Below are positions 49,051-51,061 of a DNA stretch of 51,061 nt, in pieces. Below the pieces are notes generated by a model. The model ran no database searches. It saw nothing but the letters and a program-made list of their open reading frames with translations, and had not been told where the DNA came from. Positions within the stretch are counted from its first letter, which is position 1. Each line of letters starts with the position of its first letter. The position numbers and the translations under genes are program-made. The DNA is from Lachnospiraceae bacterium NK4A144 (GTDB lineage: Bacteria > Bacillota > Clostridia > Lachnospirales > Lachnospiraceae): the NCBI GenBank assembly GCA_000424365.1, contig AUJT01000027.1:1-51061 (forward strand), in the 5' to 3' direction.

Positions 49051-49251
49051 CTATTACTATGGCGACGAATTATTGTTTGCAAATGATGAACTCATAGACA
49101 TAAATATAACGATTTGATCGCTGAACAAATTAGATTTAGTGTATAATTATTTTAAATACGTCGAAAGAATTATAACAGTTTATGGCTTATGGGAATATAA
49201 TCCCAAGTAGTTTTATCATCCAGCAGGCAGGGAAGGATTTTAGAAGTATTT
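49051..49251 (+). other. leader of the Rpn gene with a possible Rpn fragment
   Basis: About 200 bases between the promoter block and the Rpn start. A short frame from about 49050 reads YYYGDELLFANDELIDINIT and a stop, which weakly resembles the early part of Rpn proteins and could be a relic of an older gene. TATAAT also occurs near 49142. GGAAGGA precedes the Rpn start at a long distance. Confidence 0.35.
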
Positions 49252-50313
49252 ATGAGCAAAAAAATGCCAAGACCGGATGAGGCACTAAAAGAGTTTCTGG
49301 GAGATGATAAGGTTTATGCAGCTGTATTCAATGGATATTTTTTTAACGGAAAGAATGTCATTGATTCAGAAAATCTAGAAAGAGCAGATACAGCTTATGC
49401 GAAGTCAGTAACAGCAAATACGAAGATTGAAAAGATCAATAAATATCGTGATAACGTCAGAAAAACATCACTAGGGTATTTTGTAATATTGGCGATAGAG
49501 GATCAAGATAAGATTCATTATGCAATGCCGATACGAAAGATGTTATATGATGTACTTGGATATAGTACAGAAGTCACGGCATTAGGGAATATTCAGGATA
49601 ATAGGACTTGGACAGTGGACGAGAAGCTGTCAAAAGTTGCAAAGGGAACCAAAGTAACACCGATAGTGACAGTTGTTTTATATACAGGTGAGGCAAAATG
49701 GGATGGCCCAAGAACGCTTCATGATATGATGGATATTAGTGAAGAATTACGACCATTTGTGCCGGATTATCCGCTTTACGTCATAGATATAGGACATGAT
49801 GAAAATCTAACATTTCCAAATGACGCACTTGAGGAATTAAGAGTAACTCTGTCAGCAATATATGCAGACACAGCAGATCAAAACGAAACAGAGATAGACG
49901 GAAGTATCATGGCACTTGCAGGCATATTAGCAGGAGATTATAAGCTATATAAAGCAGCGAATTATGATGGGAGGCAGCGTATGTGCAAGGTTTTAGAAGC
50001 AAGAGACGAACGTATAAGACGTGAATATGAAGAAGAAAAGCAACGTATGTGCAAGGTTTTACAGGAAAGAGACGAACGTATAAGACGTGAATATGAAGAA
50101 GAAAAGCAGCGTATGTGCAAGGTCTTAGAGGAAAGAGACGAACGTATAAGGCGTGAATATGAAGAAAAGCAGAAGGTCTTACAGGAAAGAGACGAGAAGA
50201 TAAGGCGTGAATACGAGGAAGAAAGGCGTGAGAATAAGAAAAAAATAGAAGAGAAAGATGCTGAAATCGAACTTCTTAGAGCTCGTATTGCAGAATTGGA
50301 AAAGCAGAAATAA
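49252..50313 (+). CDS. Rpn/YhgA-like PD-(D/E)XK nuclease family protein with coiled-coil tail
   Basis: A 353-residue protein. Residues 1-230 match the Rpn family (recombination-promoting nuclease, also annotated as a putative transposase), with DEALKEFLGDDKVYAAVFN at the start and the core YFVILAIEDQDKIHYAMPIRKMLYD near 75-100, where the acidic metal-binding residues lie. Residues 245-353 are a highly charged coiled coil made of about four 21-22-residue repeats (QRMCKVLEARDERIRREYEE) and a final heptad stretch. E. coli Rpn proteins cut DNA and promote recA-independent recombination. A promoter block with LexA-like and cre-like palindromes lies upstream. The tail length may vary between strains because its DNA repeats are nearly identical. 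Confidence 0.8.
   Translation: MSKKMPRPDEALKEFLGDDKVYAAVFNGYFFNGKNVIDSENLERADTAYAKSVTANTKIEKINKYRDNVRKTSLGYFVILAIEDQDKIHYAMPIRKMLYDVLGYSTEVTALGNIQDNRTWTVDEKLSKVAKGTKVTPIVTVVLYTGEAKWDGPRTLHDMMDISEELRPFVPDYPLYVIDIGHDENLTFPNDALEELRVTLSAIYADTADQNETEIDGSIMALAGILAGDYKLYKAANYDGRQRMCKVLEARDERIRREYEEEKQRMCKVLQERDERIRREYEEEKQRMCKVLEERDERIRREYEEKQKVLQERDEKIRREYEEERRENKKKIEEKDAEIELLRARIAELEKQK
49975..50226 (+). repeat. in-frame tandem repeat coding a coiled coil
   Basis: Units of 66 bases start at 49975, 50041 and 50107, with the third shortened by one codon and a fourth, partial, diverged unit from 50170. The copies differ at only a few bases. All changes keep the frame. It is a candidate variable-number repeat. 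Confidence 0.9.
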
Positions 50314-50329
50314 GGGAGCTGAAACAGTC

Positions 50330-50551
50330 ATGGGTGGACAGGTTTTAGACTATGAAGCTAAACGAATAGCAAGAGCTGCGGCGGAGAAAGCAGCAAAAGA
50401 AACAGAAGAGGCAACATCAATTGAGGCCGTAAAAAATATGCTCTCCTTTGGAGTACCGGTGGAAAAGATACTGAGCAAGTATCCTAAATCTGTGTACGAC
50501 AAAGCACTCAAGCTGGTAGAACAGGAAAACAGCCAACCGAAAGAAATGTAA
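50330..50551 (+). CDS. small protein resembling the C-terminus of Rpn proteins
   Basis: A 73-residue helical protein: MGGQVLDYEAKRIARAAAEK at the start, then EAVKNMLSFGVPVEKILSKY in the C-terminal half, which resembles the C-terminal tail common in Rpn-family proteins of this group. ATG 50330 has AGGGAG upstream and lies 16 bases after the Rpn stop. It is probably a second product of the same message, either a partner subunit or the original C-terminus split off when the coiled-coil repeats expanded. Confidence 0.65.
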   Translation: MGGQVLDYEAKRIARAAAEKAAKETEEATSIEAVKNMLSFGVPVEKILSKYPKSVYDKALKLVEQENSQPKEM

Positions 50552-50573
50552 TAAACAGAATAAATAGAATTTC

Positions 50574-50697
50574 AGCGGGAATGACAGATGATGTCATTCC
50601 CGTTTTCTGTATGCGTTTGTTATTGACAAAAGAAAAATGTTCGATAGAACGATTAGGAACAATTGTTCACTGTAAGCGCTTACGAACCTTGAAAACT
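50574..50697 (+). repeat. Rep-C long block, copy 2 (terminator plus promoter)
   Basis: The second copy of the 48927-49050 block: hairpin CGGGAATGACA-GATGA-TGTCATTCCCG with TTTTC, promoter TTGACA (50623-50628) with TAGAAC (50645-50650), perfect palindrome GAACAATTGTTC (50657-50668), and cre-like GTAAGCGCTTAC (50672-50683). It ends the upstream Rpn unit and drives the next one. Confidence 0.88.
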
Positions 50698-50757
50698 TAG
50701 GAGCATTTATAAAAATATATGGTACTATTAGAACATGACAGAACGGAGTGTGAGTTA

Positions 50758-51061
50758 TGAGCAACAGCAATACACCTTATGATGACGCATTCCGGTTACG
50801 TTCACTCGCTTCAAGCTCGCTCACGTAACGGATTTTGCAATAAAATCGACTTCGTCGATGGGCAAAATCCAATGGCTACTCAACGTTTGTGGTCGTAAAC
50901 TCCGCAGTAAATGCTCCGTTTACGTTTGAACGGAAACGTAGATGGAACACTTCTGACAGATTGCAGCAGACTGATAATACCGGTAGTTAACGTATTATTT
51001 GACGGAAACTATGGATTAGATGATGAAGTAAATCTGTTTCAAAATGAGTCATTTATTACAG
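50758..51061 (+). pseudogene. Rpn-family gene interrupted by Rep-A, runs off the window
   Basis: ATG 50758 (GGAG site upstream) starts MSNSNTPYDDAFR, a typical Rpn-family beginning. The Rep-A element follows directly and the frame then stops within about ten codons. After the element a frame resumes GTLLTDCSRLIIPVVNVLFD, then GNYGLDDEVNLFQNESFIT, the expected continuation. So an Rpn gene was cut near codon 13 by Rep-A. The rest lies beyond the window. A downstream restart is possible but would lose the N-terminus. Confidence 0.75.
50794..50938 (-). mobile_element. Rep-A element, second full-length copy
   Basis: In inverse orientation to the copy at 7003-7151 and similar along its whole length. 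The end GGTTACGTTCACTCGC (50794-50809) is well kept; the other end near 50938 is more diverged (complement CGTTTCCGTTCAAACG). The hairpins are kept with different bases: GGATTTTGC with GCAAAATCC, ATCGAC with GTCGAT, and GTTACGT with ACGTAAC. It interrupts an Rpn-family gene. Confidence 0.8.

Noticed and set aside
49252-50313. Complete transposon (Rpn proteins are often named putative transposase)
   Set aside because: No terminal inverted repeats or target duplication bound the gene; the flanking 124-bp repeats are promoter-terminator blocks in direct orientation.
48929-50603. CRISPR-like array from the repeated GGGAATGACA hairpins
   Set aside because: Copies are hundreds of bases apart, separated by genes, each followed by T residues; they are terminators, not repeat-spacer units.

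Overview
The window looks like chromosome of a low-GC Firmicute of the family Lachnospiraceae, most like rumen or gut Butyrivibrio and relatives. The reasons are the strong AGGAGG ribosome sites, a T-box in front of proS, YesM/YesN-type two-component genes beside a sugar ABC importer without its own ATPase, large secreted multi-module glycosidases ending in small basic Ig-like domains, and many small dispersed repeats. No rRNA, tRNA, CRISPR array, complete insertion sequence or prophage was seen. This assignment is by inspection only.

Layout. 1-2.7 kb: a 23-residue peptide gene facing two overlapping WYL-type regulators. 2.7-5.8 kb: promoter, T-box, proS and uppP. 5.8-7.2 kb: a membrane-anchored unknown, an HPr-like protein without the phospho-histidine, and a 149-bp structured repeat (Rep-A). 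7.2-13 kb: a small unknown and a giant DUF4132-type protein, then an XRE regulator. 13.4-16.9 kb: pta, then a tight unit of lipoprotein barnase, barstar and two tandem HypB GTPases. 16.9-23.4 kb: a stand-alone CheY, then a divergent amino-acid module: a DauR/YheO-like regulator plus YbjN-like protein on one side, and ridA, a tryptophanase-like lyase and an NSS-family transporter on the other, separated by several TGATAA/TTATCA inverted repeats. 23.4-25.1 kb: two copies of a second repeat (Rep-B), a C_GCAxxG_C_C protein and an AlkD-like protein. 25.6-43.7 kb: a polysaccharide-use region: a 1249-residue GH43 enzyme, histidine kinase and AraC-type response regulator, sugar ABC binding protein and two permeases, a GH36 alpha-galactosidase and a 1701-residue secreted GH-A-clan enzyme. 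43.7-51 kb: a patchwork of short transcription units, nearly all closed by the same 27-nt hairpin terminator: a dicarboxylate symporter with an N-terminal GHKL-like domain, rtcB-prfH (ribosome repair and rescue), an ADP-ribosylglycohydrolase, and Rpn/YhgA-type nuclease genes behind duplicated promoter blocks with LexA-like and cre-like palindromes. The last Rpn gene is interrupted by a Rep-A copy.

How it works together. The 29-44 kb genes can sense, import and hydrolyse alpha-galactosides and related plant oligosaccharides, with the large secreted enzymes acting outside the cell. The 18.5-23.4 kb genes can take up an amino acid, split it by beta-elimination and remove the reactive 2-aminoacrylate with RidA. 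The last 7 kb reads as an accessory region for repairing or undoing RNA, ribosome, ADP-ribose and DNA damage. The best candidates for something new are the lipid-anchored barnase linked to two HypB proteins, the Rep-A element with covarying hairpins, the repeated regulated Rpn modules, the leader ORF before rtcB-prfH, and the symporter fused to a GHKL-like domain.
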